DNA of 64,000 bases from Megaustenia siamemsis (GCA_032433765.1 JAVIAB010000024.1:10541821-10605820), one strand, 5' to 3'. Shown: positions 1 to 10,280, counted from the stretch's first letter. The notes: generated by a model not told the origin, from the letters alone. Made by a program: numbers and translations.

Positions 1-438
1 CAATGTGACTTCCAAGATAGATAAAGTGATCAATCTCTTCCACTGGGCTGTTTTCCATATAAATTTTGTCGTCTGTTGGAATTAAGCTTTTCATGACTTT
101 AGTCTTTTCATAATTGATTTCAAGCCCAATTTTGCTGGCTATTTTTGACAGTTCATTTGTGTTTTCGTGCATCGTATTTATCTGACTGCTGATTATATCT
201 ACGTCATCAGCAAAATCGACGACCTCCAAATGGTCTCCTTGTATCCATTCGATGCCTTTATTATCAGTGCAGTATTTCTTCACTATAAAGACCATTACAA
301 CTCCAAATAACAAGGGAGATAAAAAAAAACATCCTTGTTTAACCCCAGTTTCTATTGGAAAACATTCGCTCAGTCCTTCCTCTGTACGAACTGCACATGT
401 GTAGCCATCATACATAACATACACAGTGAAAACATTCT
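1..438 (-). pseudogene. Partial non-LTR retrotransposon reverse transcriptase, running off the window edge
   Basis: On the minus strand the frame is open from about 438 down to base 1 and continues outside the window. The translation contains the RT fingers/palm segment MYDGYTCAVRTEEG, motif B as ETGVKQGC, and catalytic motif C as VDFADDVDIIS. A later segment, INYEKTKVM, leads into a YLGS motif. These are diagnostic of non-LTR RT domains. An A-rich stretch after GVKQGC (around 320-330) adds an extra Phe compared with the usual GCxLSP spacing, so it may carry a small insertion. The upstream limit is a TAG at about 439-441. It differs in sequence from families A-D here and may belong with the E-type tails at 22235 and 60838. 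Whether the element is intact cannot be judged because the rest lies outside the window. Confidence 0.8.
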
Positions 439-820
439 AGTTCTTTCAAGGCATTGTTTTATTGTATATTTAGCTATTGATTAATTTATGAAACCGTTTC
501 TTTAATTTTTTCAAGAAAGGCAAGTTGATTGGTGTATTTGAAGTTAAATCTTGGGCGATGGAACAAGAGGCGATGTTTTTGAATATAACGATAAGAATAA
601 CATTGACAGAAAATAGTTGTATCAGGAATGTTCTGAATGAGATCTAGAGAATATGAAACGCATAACTAACGGCAGAATAGATTTGTCTCTTTATTGATAA
701 TTTCGCATATACAGGAAGGTGCTATGTTTTCTGAATTTTAATTTATCCGGCTGCTAGTCTGTATCTTCGTATCTGTCATTTCTTATTGCTCTCCATGTTT
801 TACGGCCATATCATAGGACT
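439..820. other. AT-rich stretch with no recognised feature
   Basis: No long frame, tandem repeat or match to another repeat in the window was seen here. Confidence 0.5.
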
Positions 821-867
821 GATATCATCCCCTGAAATGACATGTCTAAAATTGTCATCCTGTGAAA

Positions 868-978
868 AACCGGCTGACGTAGGCGATCATGCCATGACAC
901 CAAGCTATCTAGTATCTGCTCTCTTTGTCGTCCGCTATCTCTCTTTGTCCCTATTTCGCCAATTGTAACCAAGTATAG
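868..978 (-). mobile_element. LINE family A 3'-end fragment with internal deletion
   Basis: The block CCGGCTGACGTAGGCGATCA is followed directly by sequence matching the main A copy at about 1490-1575 (CATGACACCAAGCTATC and onward to TTGTAACCAAGTAT). About 60 bases present in the main copy between these two blocks are missing. The orientation is the same as the A copy at 1386-4642. Confidence 0.7.
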
Positions 979-997
979 ACACGGAGAAGAACTTTGA

Positions 998-1197
998 TCA
1001 GAGAGGCAAAGGCAGCAGTAATCGACTACCTCAATGAGATTGAGATTCTGGCACAGAACAGAGACAAATGGCGAGATTTGATAAAAGATCTTTGCAAGGA
1101 TTGAGACTGCTAGAAAGAAAATTTAGAAAAAAAGAGAAAGTGTATCTGAGCCTATGCCCTATAGGCCGACTCGAAAGGTCAATAGATAGATAGATAC
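998..1197 (+). mobile_element. LINE family F C-terminal end and 3' tail
   Basis: The plus strand reads YLNEIEILAQNRDKWRDL followed by a stop at about 1103. This is a typical last segment of a LINE polyprotein (xLAQxRDKWRxL). A 3' untranslated part follows, ending CTATAGGCCGACTCGAAAGG and then ATAGATAGATAG. The same end occurs at 21845-22210. The match between the two copies starts near 1000, so this copy is 5'-truncated. Confidence 0.65.
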
Positions 1198-1385
1198 AAC
1201 CACGTATTCAAGTCTAGGTCCGCTGTCCATGATTTCCTTCCATATGTCAGAAACAGCTACACGATGAACTGTCTCAATTCTATTGACATCGATTTGTTGA
1301 ACAAGATGTTTGTCATTTTGTGAAATGTTAATTTGCCCTTTGCTATTCTGCTTTTTATTTCTGTGACGCATCTTCTAACTGATAT
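1198..1385 (-). mobile_element. Older LINE family A copy, left piece (split by a younger A insertion)
   Basis: Minus-strand sequence corresponding to the post-RT region of family A (compare 1800-1945 in the main copy), with many substitutions. It stops at CTGATAT where the younger A element begins, and the homology resumes at 4650 on the far side of that element. The two pieces are contiguous in the family A sequence, so this is one old copy interrupted by a later insertion. Confidence 0.7.
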
Positions 1386-4300
1386 GCATCATCATCATGT
1401 ACCCTGCCGGTTGGCGTAGGCGATCATGTCCCTCCACAATCTTCTATGTACAGTGCATCGTATCAGTTCTGTTGTTGGCTGTTTTCCATGCCATGACACC
1501 AAGCTATCCAGTATTTTCTCTCTTTGTCGTCCGCGATCTCTCTTTCCTTTTTTTTTGCCAGTTGTAACCAAGTATTCCAACTTTCCTCTTCTCATGATGT
1601 GCCCAAAAAATGTTGATTGCTTCTTTCTGATGTTTTTTAAGAGCTCCATTTTTGTGTTGGCCTCTTTGAGAACTTCCTCATTGGTCTTTTTATCTGTCCA
1701 GGGAACTTTCAACATTCTTCTGAGAAATCCCATCTCTGTGGCCTCTAATCGTCTTTTCATTTGTTTGTCTACTGACCATGATTCGCTTCCATAGGTCAGA
1801 ATTGGTTCTATATAGCACCGATGAACTCTCTTTCTCATTTTTATTGACATAGATTTGTTGCATAATATATTTTTCATTTTCTGAAATGCTATTTTGGCCT
1901 GAGCTATTCTGCTTTTTATTTCTGTGGTGCATCTTCCATCTGATGTAATTATTGTGCCCAAGTATTTGAAACGTTGTACTTGTTTCAGGTTTATCTCGTT
2001 TATTTTTATGCTGCATGATGGTGATGATTGTTTCTTCGATATAACCATTACTTCTGTTTTCTTACTATTCAGACTGAGACCTTTCTTGTTGCTTTCTTCT
2101 ACTATTATGTCTATCATTTCTTGTAGTTCGTTCTCTGTCTCTGCTATTAAGACTGTGTCATCCGCATATCGCAAGTTATTTATGTTGTGACCGTTGACTT
2201 CAATTCCTTTTTTCTCTACTATTTATCTCATAATATATTCGCTGTAAAGTGAAAACAAATCCGGTGACAGAACACAGCCTTGTCAGACTCCTTGTTTTAT
2301 ATATTGGAATTGTCCTGTTTGGTTGTTAATTCGTATAGCTGCTGTTTGTTGCCAGTACATGTTTTTTATGATTCGCAGATCCTTGCCATCAATGTTTAAT
2401 TTCTCCAGCATATTTATTATTTCCACATGCTTTACTTTGTCAAATGCTTTTGTGTAGTCTATAAAGCACATATATAGATCTTTCTTTACCTCTATAGATC
2501 TTTCTATCAATGTCCTTAAGATGTATATTGCCTTATTGGTGCCCTTTCCTTCCACAAATCCACATTGTTCCTCACTTATTTCTGGTTTTATTTTGTTCCT
2601 TACATGTCTCATAATTATTCTTAGTAATATTTTAGTCATATGGCTCATGAGGCTAATAGTGCGTTGGTCTTCACAATCAGTGGCGCCTGACTTCTTCGAT
2701 ATGGCTACAAAGATAGATTTTAGTAGATCCTCGGGTATGTGTCCAGTGTTATATATGTCATTGAGTTATTTTGTTATGACTTGTACTCCCAACTCTCCTA
2801 ATGCATTTATCTCTTCGATTGTTATATTGTCAGGACCTGGAGCTTTGCCTCTTTTCATGTGTTGAATTGCGTCCTCCACTTCACTCTGCATTATTGGTGG
2901 TCCTGTGTCTTCATTTGAATTGTTTAATTCTGGTCTTTCATCATCATAGAGTTGACTGATATATTCTGTGCATCTTTCTATTGTCTTCTCCTGTCCCATT
3001 ATTATATTTCCTTCCTTTGATTTCACACATCCTGAAACTTTGACTTCTTTTCTTCCTGTTAATTCATTTAACTGATTGTGCATAAATTTTGGGTCTTTCT
3101 TTTGTTGTTTTTTCCATTTCTTCACATTTCTGTTTTAACCATCCTTCCTTTGCTTCACTGCACTTGTTTTGGATCTCTTTGTGCAATATTTTGTATCTCG
3201 TTCTTCTTTCTTATGTTTTCTTCTTTCGTCCATTAGTTGTAATATTTCTTCTGTCATCCATTTCTTTTTGTTGATTCTTTTAGTCACTGGTATTACTTCT
3301 TTTGATGTTTGCTGAATCGATTGTTTGAGCATTTCCCACTGCTCCTGGATGTCCTGTATTTTCTCAATAGCATTATATCTATTTTGTACTATCATGCTGT
3401 ACTTATCACTCAACTGTTTATCTACTCTTAGCTTATCTAGTTCTAATTTTATATTTCTTGGTGATTTCTGTGCCTTCCGCAGTTTTATTCTTATCTTTCC
3501 AACTACTGGTACATGGTCACTATTACAATCTGCTCCTGGTCTAGTTTTAACCGATGTTAGCCTATTCCTGAATCTTCTCTGTACCAGTATAAAATCAATT
3601 TGAATGTGTACTTTTTTGTCTGGGCTTTGCCATGTCCATAGTCGCCTAGGGTGTTGTTTGAACCAGGTGTTACCTATAATCATTTCATGTGTCTTTGCCC
3701 AATCTATCAATCTATCCCCTCTGTCATTCGTCTCTCCAAGGCCATGCCCCCCCAGTCACATTTTGCACTTTAGCTGTTCCTACCTTTGCATTGAAATCCC
3801 CTAATATAATAGTTATTTCTTGGGGTTTACACTGTTCCATGGTCGCTTCTAGCTCCTCGTAAAAAGTGTCAATGTCTTCTTCTTCGCTATTACTTGTTGG
3901 TGCATAAACTTGAATTATGTTGATATCCATTGGTCTGCCACTCAATTTTACTAGCAGAATTCTGTCTGATACTGGCCAAAATCCTTTCACTGTTTTGCTT
4001 CTTTCTCTATCTAACATGATGCCTACTCCTCCTTCGTGTGTGGTTCCCCCAGAGTAAATTACATTTCCACTGTCGCATTGTAATAATCCTGCCCCTGTCC
4101 ATCTCATTTCACATAGTCCCAAGATGTTCAATTTCATTCTCTTCATTTCTTGACTGATGTTTTCTATTTTTCCAACCTGGAATGCTGATCTAATGTTCCA
4201 AGTTCCTATTGCTAGTGTCTCTTTATTTTTGATCTTGCATACAGTTGCTTGATGACGATCGGGTGTCACCTGTAGCACATGACGCTCCCTACCGGACGAG

Positions 4301-4642
4301 GTGGCTGTGAAGCCCCCATTAACGTCGTTAGCTGTAAATAGAAGGTTGTGATTTGTCATAATTATTCCAGGCAATTTAAGAAGGTAGTTTGCCATTCCTT
4401 TCCTTCTTGGCAGTGACTGTACTAGTCGGAGACCGCAGCCATTGTCTCTATACATGAGATCCTCTGTCTGCCATCGCGGTGTGGGGACCAGTAACGGCAC
4501 TACTTGTCGGCTGCTCCCACAACACCATCCACCACCTCCTCCAATGGCATCACATAACCCTGATAGGGGGGCTAAACGGGAGCTCCACCTTGCCCAGGGG
4601 TGTCCCGAAGACTAGCGGAGGAAAGGAGACGTATTACTCCTC
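1386..4642 (-). mobile_element. LINE family A, near full-length RTE-like non-LTR retrotransposon, inactive
   Basis: Element of about 3.26 kb read on the minus strand. The 5' leader lies at about 4640-4501, one long endonuclease-RT reading region follows, and the 3' end runs into an (ATG)n tail (CATCATCATC at 1387-1397 on the plus strand). It is flanked by a 7-base CTGATAT at 1379-1385 and 4643-4649, the expected target-site duplication. Sequence beyond each flank belongs to an older copy of the same family. The protein resembles RTE-clade endonuclease-reverse transcriptases such as those described from insects (HmRTE-e01 type); this is from knowledge of the family, not a search. Related 5'-truncated copies lie at 868, 10889, 14429, 49434, 49703 and 61392. 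Confidence 0.85.
1395..4500 (-). pseudogene. Endonuclease-reverse transcriptase of LINE A, broken by stops and frameshifts
   Basis: Read on the minus strand from 4500. The N-terminal 258 codons encode an APE-type endonuclease with GTWNIRS (catalytic Asn), CEMRW (catalytic Glu), QVYAPT and LGDFNAK. A frameshift near 3715-3724 separates this from the rest of the nuclease, which carries the SDHVPV motif and covers 3710-3135. The RT follows with GKAPGPDN, the palm segment CFIDYTKAFDKV (motif A), GVxQGCVLSPDLF (motif B) and LRYADDTV (motif C). The C-terminal part contains YGSESW and GHIMRRG and ends near 1395. Lesions I can see are a frameshift near 3720, compensating shifts with a stop between about 3105 and 3170, and stops near 2766, 2283 (CGA to TGA in GVRQGC) and 2228. 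Its own product cannot be active, but the catalytic motifs are preserved, so the damage looks fairly recent. Confidence 0.85.
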
Positions 4643-4649
4643 CTGATAT

Positions 4650-4918
4650 TTTTTTGCCCAATTATGTGTTCCTTGCACTAGTTTCTGATTTGCCCAGTTT
4701 ATGTTTACATTGCATGATGGTGATGATTGTTTCTTCGATTTGACTATCACTTCTGGTTTCCTATTAATCAGACTGAGACCTTTCTTGTTGCTTTATTTTA
4801 TTATTATATATCATTCCTAATAATGTAGTTCATTTTCTGTCCCTGCTGTTAAGACTGTCTTCCGCATGTCGCGCATTTTTGCGTTGTTATCATTAACTTC
4901 AGTTCCCTTTATGATGTA
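4650..4918 (-). mobile_element. Older LINE family A copy, right piece
   Basis: Diverged minus-strand match to family A around the YADD motif (compare 1945-2215). The block GCATGATGGTGATGATTG is shared exactly and other positions carry substitutions and small deletions. It continues the copy that begins at 1198. Confidence 0.7.
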
Positions 4919-5038
4919 TCCAATAAGTGATTTAAGAAAACGTAATTCCCATTGTTGTTTAAACAATTCACATCAATATATATAGATTTGTATTCTTCTT
5001 CAGAGTTAAAGTCTTTTGACCCGAACTTGCCTCTTTGC

Positions 5039-5275
5039 TCTGATTTATAATGGGAAATTAGGAACACCGTCACCGTAATACGTGCCCTGATTTATAATGG
5101 GAAATTAGGAACACCGTCACCGTAATACGTGCCCTGATTTATAATGGGAAATTAGGAACACCGTCACCGTAATACGTGCCCTGATTTATAATGGGAAATT
5201 AGGAACGCCGTCACCGTAATACGTGCCCTGATTTATAATGGGAAATTAGGAACACCGTCACCGTATTACGTCCCT
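5039..5275. repeat. Minisatellite, 47-bp unit, about 5 copies
   Basis: Direct repeats of a 47-base unit beginning CTGATTTATAATGGGAAATT and ending in the CACCGTAATACGTGCC stretch. Copies are nearly identical, with single changes such as AACACC to AACGCC, so the array is young. The last copy degenerates near 5270. Confidence 0.95.
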
Positions 5276-5365
5276 TGCTTTTTCCTGTAAACCTGTGCCC
5301 TGGCTGACACACTCACTAATTATTGATAAATGTGTATAATAGAAATGTTGTTTTGGAGCACAAAC

Positions 5366-6150
5366 ACAAGATTTACAGATAGAGACTAACGACATGAGAC
5401 TTACAGATAGGGACTAACGACATGAGACTTACAGATAGGGACTAACGACACGTGACTTACACATAGGGACTAACGACACGTGACTTACACATAGGGACTA
5501 ACGACACGAGACTTACAGATAGAGACTAACGACACGTGACTTACACATAGAGACTAACGACACGAGACTTACAGATAGGGACTAACGACACGAGACTTAC
5601 AGATAGGGACTAACGACACGAGACTTACAGATAGAGACTAACGACACGTGACTTACAGATAGGGACTAACGACACGAGACTTACAGATAGGGACTAACGA
5701 CACGAGACTTACACATAGAGACTAACGACACGAGACTTACAGATAGGGACTAACGACACGAGACTTACAGATAGGGACTAACGACACGTGACTTACACAT
5801 AGGGACTAACGACACGAGACTTACAGATAGAGACTAACGACACGAGACTTACAGATAGAGACTAACGACACGAGCTTTACAGATAGAGACTAACGACACG
5901 AGACTTACAGATAGGGACTAACGACACGAGACTTACAGATAGAGACTAACGACACGAGACTTACAGATAGAGACTAACGACACGAGACTTACAGATAGAG
6001 ACTAACGACACGAGACTTACAGATAGAGACTAACGACACGAGACTTACAGATAGAGACTAACGACACGAGACTTACAGATAGAGACTAACGACACGAGAC
6101 TTATAGATAGGGACTAACGACACGAGCTTTACAGATAGCGACTAACGAGT
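5366..6150. repeat. Minisatellite, 28-bp unit, about 28 copies
   Basis: Head-to-tail 28-base units of the form GAGACTTACAGATAGRGACT then AACGACAC. Two variants alternate: GAGACTTACAGATA, and GTGACTTACACATA which creates CACGTG at the unit junction. The two differing positions are usually linked. There are no spacers, so this is not a CRISPR array. Confidence 0.95.
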
Positions 6151-6358
6151 GACAAATACAACGTCACAGTTCATGTGTTGCCGTAGTCATCTATGTTCTT
6201 GTCACTGACGAGATGTTCGTTTGCGCGCATGTTCCTGGGTATAGAGTTGAAATCAAACATCGAATAAATCTGTTCAGTCTGTATCTAACGAGGACATTAA
6301 CAAGAAGAGGAAAGGAACGTTACAACTGCTGAATTGACGAGGGTGAGAAAAGGCAAAT
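6151..6358. other. Short spacer, no recognised feature
   Basis: Non-repetitive sequence between two arrays. It contains AATAAA within ATCGAATAAATCTGTTC, but nothing else supports an LTR end or a gene. Confidence 0.4.
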
Positions 6359-6359
6359 A

Positions 6360-6500
6360 ACAGCACTGCTGCGGTAAAGCTTGTAGTAGGAACAAGGTCT
6401 AGGGTGTAACCTACATTCCTACAAGGTATGGTGACAGCTTTACTAAAAAGGAAGACAACAAAATACTGATGTTTAGGCCAAAAATCTCAGAAAATGAGAA
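6360..6500 (-). mobile_element. Penelope-like terminal fragment, degenerate
   Basis: Shares GTGACAGCTTTACNAAAAAG and a decayed version of the TTGACGTTTCGGCC block with the copies at 7313, 9868 and 16921. The preceding CTGCTGCGGTAAAGCTTG is the reverse complement of the CAGCTTTACCGCAGCA motif at 8660 and 17022. The hammerhead-like core is lost here (GATGTTTAGGCC). The Penelope assignment is inference from the better copies. Confidence 0.4.
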
Positions 6501-6576
6501 GAATTAAAACAAATAACAAAATATAGATAAACTCTGCAACATCTAGGGTGAGCAGAACAGGTAAATAAAGGGATTG

Positions 6577-6975
6577 ATATGATACTGAAACATGCTGGCA
6601 TTATACTGAAACATGCTGACATGATACTGAAACATGCTGACATGATACTGAAACATGTTGACATGATACTGAAACATGCTGGCATGATACTGAAACATGC
6701 TGACATGATACTGAAACATGCTGACATGATACTGAAACATGCTGGCATGATACTGAAACATGTTGACATGATACTGAAACATGCTGGCATGATACTGAAA
6801 CATGCTGACATGATACTGAAACATGCTGATGTGATACTGAAACATGCTGACATGATACTGAAACATGCTGGCATGATACCGAAACATGCTGAAATGATAC
6901 TGAAAAATGCTGACATGATACTGAAACACGCTGACATGATACTGAAACACGCTGACATGATACTGAAACATTTAG
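6577..6975. repeat. Minisatellite, 21-bp unit, about 19 copies
   Basis: Units of ATGATACTGAAACATGCTGAC, with GGC/GAC and GTT/GCT variants. Because 21 is divisible by 3 and the unit lacks stops in several frames, both strands show long artificial reading frames of 7-residue repeats. Nothing suggests translation. Confidence 0.95.
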
Positions 6976-7312
6976 AAATGATATCTATTTGTAGAATATT
7001 TAATATGACAATACAAGACGAAATAAAAAAAAAAAAACAAATAAGAGAAGAAAGCGAATCAAGGGACAAGAAATTAAATTGTTTGGAAATGTAACGAAGA
7101 TGCTGGCAAATAGCATTCCATAAGAAGCATTAGCAAGCAGATTTAACAAGAAAAGAGACATAGTAACAGGAACGAAATAACTGACATCACACAAAGTAGC
7201 AATGTCTGAGGTAAACAATAGGGCACTGACAAGAATACGTCATTCTTCCTCGACGCTGAAAGGTAAAAATGTAGAATAGTAAACAAGACCAGGCCAAACA
7301 AGGATCCAGTTG

Positions 7313-7440
7313 TGAGGTGTGATAAGCACTCCAAGGTGTGGTGACTGCTTTACAAGGAAGGAACACAACATAATATTGACGTTTCGGCCTGTGGCCTTCT
7401 TCAGAATACAGGGACAACTTCAACAAACAGTAAAGTGCAA
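7313..7440 (-). mobile_element. Penelope-like terminal fragment with hammerhead-like core
   Basis: Contains GTGACTGCTTTACAAGGAAG and a block whose reverse complement (7404 to 7378) reads CTGAAGA, then A, then GGCC-ACA-GGCC, then GAAACGTC. CTGANGA, a short self-complementary stem and GAAA are the conserved pieces of a hammerhead ribozyme, which Penelope-like elements are known to carry. It lies immediately beside the 7448-8659 array. The element identity is inferred. Confidence 0.45.
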
Positions 7441-7447
7441 TTATCTA

Positions 7448-8659
7448 TAACTACATGTCTGAGCTCCTTGCTGGCTCCTTGCTGGCTCCATGCTGGCTCC
7501 TTGCTGGCTACTTGCTGGCTCCTTGCTGACTCCTTGCTGGCTCCATGTCTGAGCCCCTTGCTGGCTCCTTGCTGGCTCCTTGCTGGCTCCATGTCTGAGC
7601 TCCATGCTGGCTCCTTGCTGGCTCCATGTCTGAGCTCCTTGCTGGCTCCTTGCTGGCTCCATGTCTGAGCTCCTTGCTGACTCCTTGCTGGCTCCATGTC
7701 TGAGCCCCTTGCTGGCTCCTTGCTGGCTCCTTGCTGGCTCCATGTCTGAGCTCCATGCTGGCTCCTTGCTGGCTCCTTGCTGGCTCCATGTCTGAGCTCC
7801 ATGTCTGAGCTCCTTGCTGGCTCCTTGCTGGCTCCATGTCTGAGCTCCTTGCTGGCTCCATGTCTGAGCTCCTTGCTGGCTCCTTGCTGGCTCCTTGCTG
7901 GCTCCATGTCTGAGCTCCTTGCTGGCTCCATGTCTGAGCTCCTTGCTGGCTCCATGTCTGAGCTCCTTGCTGGCTCCTTGGTGGCTCCATGTCTGAGCTC
8001 CATGCTGGCTCCATGTCTGAGCTCCATGTCTGAGCTCCTTGCTGGCTCCTTGCTGGCTCCATGTCTGAGCTCCTTGCTGGCTCCATGTCTGAGCTCCATG
8101 TCTGAGCTCCTTGCTGGCTCCTTGCTGGCTCCATGTCTGAGCTCCATGCTGGCTCCATGTCTGAGCTCCATGTCTGAGCTCCATGTCTGAGCTCCTTGCT
8201 GGCTCCATGTCTGAGCTCCTTGCTGGCTCCTTGCTGGCTCTCATGTCTGAGCTCCATGCTGGCTCCATGTCTGAGCTCCATGTCTGAGCTCCTTGCTGGC
8301 TCCTTGCTGGCTCCATGTCTGAGCTCCTTGCTGGCTCCTTGCTGGCTCCATGTCTGAGCTCCTTGCTGGCTCCTTGCTGGCTCCATGTCTGAGCTCCTTG
8401 CTGGCTCCTTGCTGGCTCCATGTCTGAGCTCCTTGCTGGCTCCTTGCTGGCTCCATGTCTGAGCTCCTTGCTGGCTCCTTGCTGGCTCCATGTCTGAGCT
8501 CCTTGCTGGCTCCTTGCTGGCTCCATGTCTGAGCTCCATGCTGGCTCCTTGCTGGCTCCATGTCTGAGCTCCTTGCTGGCTCCTTGCTGGCTCCATGTCT
8601 GAGCTCCATGTCTGAGCTCCTTGCTGGCTCCTTGCCTGAGCTCCTTGCTGGCTCCTTGC
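7448..8659. repeat. Complex minisatellite of GCTGGCTCC(T/A)T and GTCTGAGCTCC units
   Basis: About 1.2 kb built from 11-base GCTGGCTCCTT and GCTGGCTCCAT pieces and 13-base GTCTGAGCTCCTT pieces. The commonest super-unit is 35 bases, and the blocks are shuffled irregularly. The minus strand has no stop codons in any frame over most of the array, giving three overlapping frames of 256-421 codons (SQQGAQTW-like peptides). That results from repeat composition and does not show coding. Both edges abut Penelope-like sequence. Confidence 0.95.
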
Positions 8660-8720
8660 TACCAGCTTTACCGCAGCATTGCAACTATTTGCCTGTTCCG
8701 CAGGCCGAACAACGTTTGAT
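8655..8720 (-). mobile_element. Penelope-like fragment at the right edge of the array
   Basis: The sequence CCAGCTTTACCGCAGCATTG and then TATTTGCCTGTTCC matches the copy at 17015-17060. With 7313-7440 it suggests that the array grew inside, or between two copies of, this element. Confidence 0.4.
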
Positions 8721-9028
8721 GACATAGAATCCGTTTCCGAAACTGTGATTATCCTGTGACTCGTCTTGTCCACCTACAAGTTAACCAGCTCTCACATCTC
8801 CCTCATTTATAGCTAATATTTATTACCTGCTTTGACAATTCCCGAAGCTGAAATAGAAGAAACGATGCCACGAGTAGAAGACATGTTTATGGCAAGGTTA
8901 ATTATTGTTATTTCAGGGCTTTAAAATGAATGTCTACAACGTCATTGTTGTTATCAACAATTCCTAGGTGGTATTGATAACATCTCCACCTACGACCAGA
9001 AATAATGACGGCACTTTGAAGAAAGTCA
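8721..9028. other. About 300 bases with no recognised feature
   Basis: Non-repetitive AT-rich sequence without a convincing frame. Confidence 0.4.
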
Positions 9029-9082
9029 TGATCATCAACAAGTGCCATGCCGACTGACGTAGACAATCATGTCTTTCTGCAG
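9029..9082 (-). mobile_element. LINE family B 3'-end scrap
   Basis: TCATCAACAAGTGCCATGCC and the following GTAGACAATCATGTCT match the family B 3' terminus on the minus strand (compare 24594-24640). Only about 50 bases remain. Confidence 0.55.
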
Positions 9083-9412
9083 TTGTATGTCGCTATAAGT
9101 ATTATTTACTTCAGCTGTATGCCTCTGCAATTATTATTCACTTCAGCTGTATGCCTCTGCAATTATTATTCACTCAGTTGTATCTCTGTAGAATTATTAT
9201 TCACTTCATTTGTATCTCTGTACAATTATTTTTCACTTCATTGGTATATCTGAACAATTACTATTCACTTAAGTTGTATCACTGTGCAATTATTATTCAC
9301 TTCATTTTCATATCTATATAATTATTATTCACTTCATTTGCATATCTCTACAACTATTATCCACTTCATTTGTATATCTGTACCATTATTATTCACTTCA
9401 GTTGTTAACCTC
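9083..9412. repeat. Degenerate minisatellite, about 34-bp unit
   Basis: Roughly nine or ten copies of a unit containing CAATTATTATTCACTTCA and a GTATNTCTGTA part. Copies drift in sequence and length, so the array is old. Confidence 0.85.
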
Positions 9413-9418
9413 ATCCCA

Positions 9419-9735
9419 TACTATTCTTGAAACTGTCTATTATCATTTCTCATTTCTCTCTATCTATTCTTGAAACTGTCTAGTATCATTTCTCATTGCT
9501 CTCTATCTATTCTTGAAACTGTCTAGTATCATTTCTCATGTATTTCTATCTATTCTTGAAACTGTCTAGTATCATTTCTCATTTCTCTCTATGTATTCTT
9601 GAAACTGTCTAGTATCATTTCTCATTTCTCTCTATCTATTCTTGAAACTGTCTAGTATCATTTCTCATTTCTCTCTATCTATTCTTGAAACTGTCTAGTA
9701 TCATTTCTCATTTCTCTCTATCTATTCTTCATTCA
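9419..9735. repeat. Minisatellite, 43-bp unit, about 7 copies
   Basis: Units contain TATTCTTGAAACTGTCTAGT followed by ATCATTTCTCATTTCTCTCT. Copies differ by single bases. Confidence 0.95.
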
Positions 9736-9775
9736 CTTGATCCGCTGTCATCTTAAGCTATCATCATTTCAATCT

Positions 9776-9866
9776 CAGTCCATGTAATTCATGTAAATCA
9801 ATGTAATTCATGTAAATCAATGTAATTCATGTAAATCAATATAATTTATGTAAATCAATGTAATAA
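9776..9866. repeat. Short tandem repeat, 19-bp unit
   Basis: About four to five copies of TCAATGTAATTCATGTAAA, immediately left of a Penelope-like piece. Confidence 0.9.
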
Positions 9867-9867
9867 A

Positions 9868-10060
9868 CTGAGGAGCCAGTAGTGGACTGTAGTGTACACT
9901 CTAAGATTTGGTGACAGCTTTACAAAAAAGGAACATAACAAAATATTGACGTTTCGGCCTGCGGCCTTCATCAGAAGACGCGGACAACGACAACAAAAGC
10001 TTGAGGCACAGATACCTACAGCTACATGTCGGATACTGAAGTTAGGGAGAGGTGGACAGA
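9868..10060 (-). mobile_element. Penelope-like terminal fragment with the best hammerhead-like core
   Basis: Plus-strand text runs GTGACAGCTTTACAAAAAAG, GAACATAACAAAATATTGAC and GTTTCGGCCTGCGGCC. Read on the minus strand (9974 to 9948) this gives CTGATGA, an extra A, GGCC-GCA-GGCC as a four-base-pair stem, then GAAACGTC. That is the conserved core of a hammerhead ribozyme apart from the additional A before stem II. Copies at 6360, 7313 and 16921 share the left part. No Penelope RT or GIY-YIG frame was found beside it, so the element type is inferred. Confidence 0.5.
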
Positions 10061-10074
10061 GGGATGAGAGATAG

Positions 10075-10280
10075 GATGGTGAGATGAGAGATGGGATGGT
10101 GAGATGGGATGGTGAGATGTGAAAGAGATGTGTTACATGTTAAAGGATAGGTGGAGTGTAGAGATATGATACCATAAGTATAGAGAAATACTGAATGAAC
10201 ATAAGTATAAGAAATAATGAATGAACATAAGTATAGAGAAATACTGAATGAACACAAGTATAGGGAAATAATGTAGAACT
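10075..10280. repeat. Purine-rich GATGGGATGGTGAGAT repeats followed by a 27-bp unit array
   Basis: GAGATGGGATGGTGAGATG-like repeats run to about 10125. From about 10177 there are about four copies of a unit reading AAGTATAGAGAAATACTGAA then TGAACAT. Confidence 0.8.

Noticed and set aside
5366..6150. Regular 28-bp direct repeats that could suggest a CRISPR array
   Set aside because: The repeats are contiguous with no spacers and the context is eukaryotic; it is a minisatellite.
6151..6330. LTR end with AATAAA
   Set aside because: No paired copy, primer-binding site or polyprotein found nearby.
6473..7094. MILKHADMILKHAG-type frames on the plus strand and counterparts on the minus strand
   Set aside because: The 21-bp unit is open in several frames on both strands; no independent evidence of coding.
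7401..8773. Minus-strand frames of 256, 361 and 421 codons
   Set aside because: They overlap in all three frames over a low-complexity array; absence of stops follows from the repeat modules.
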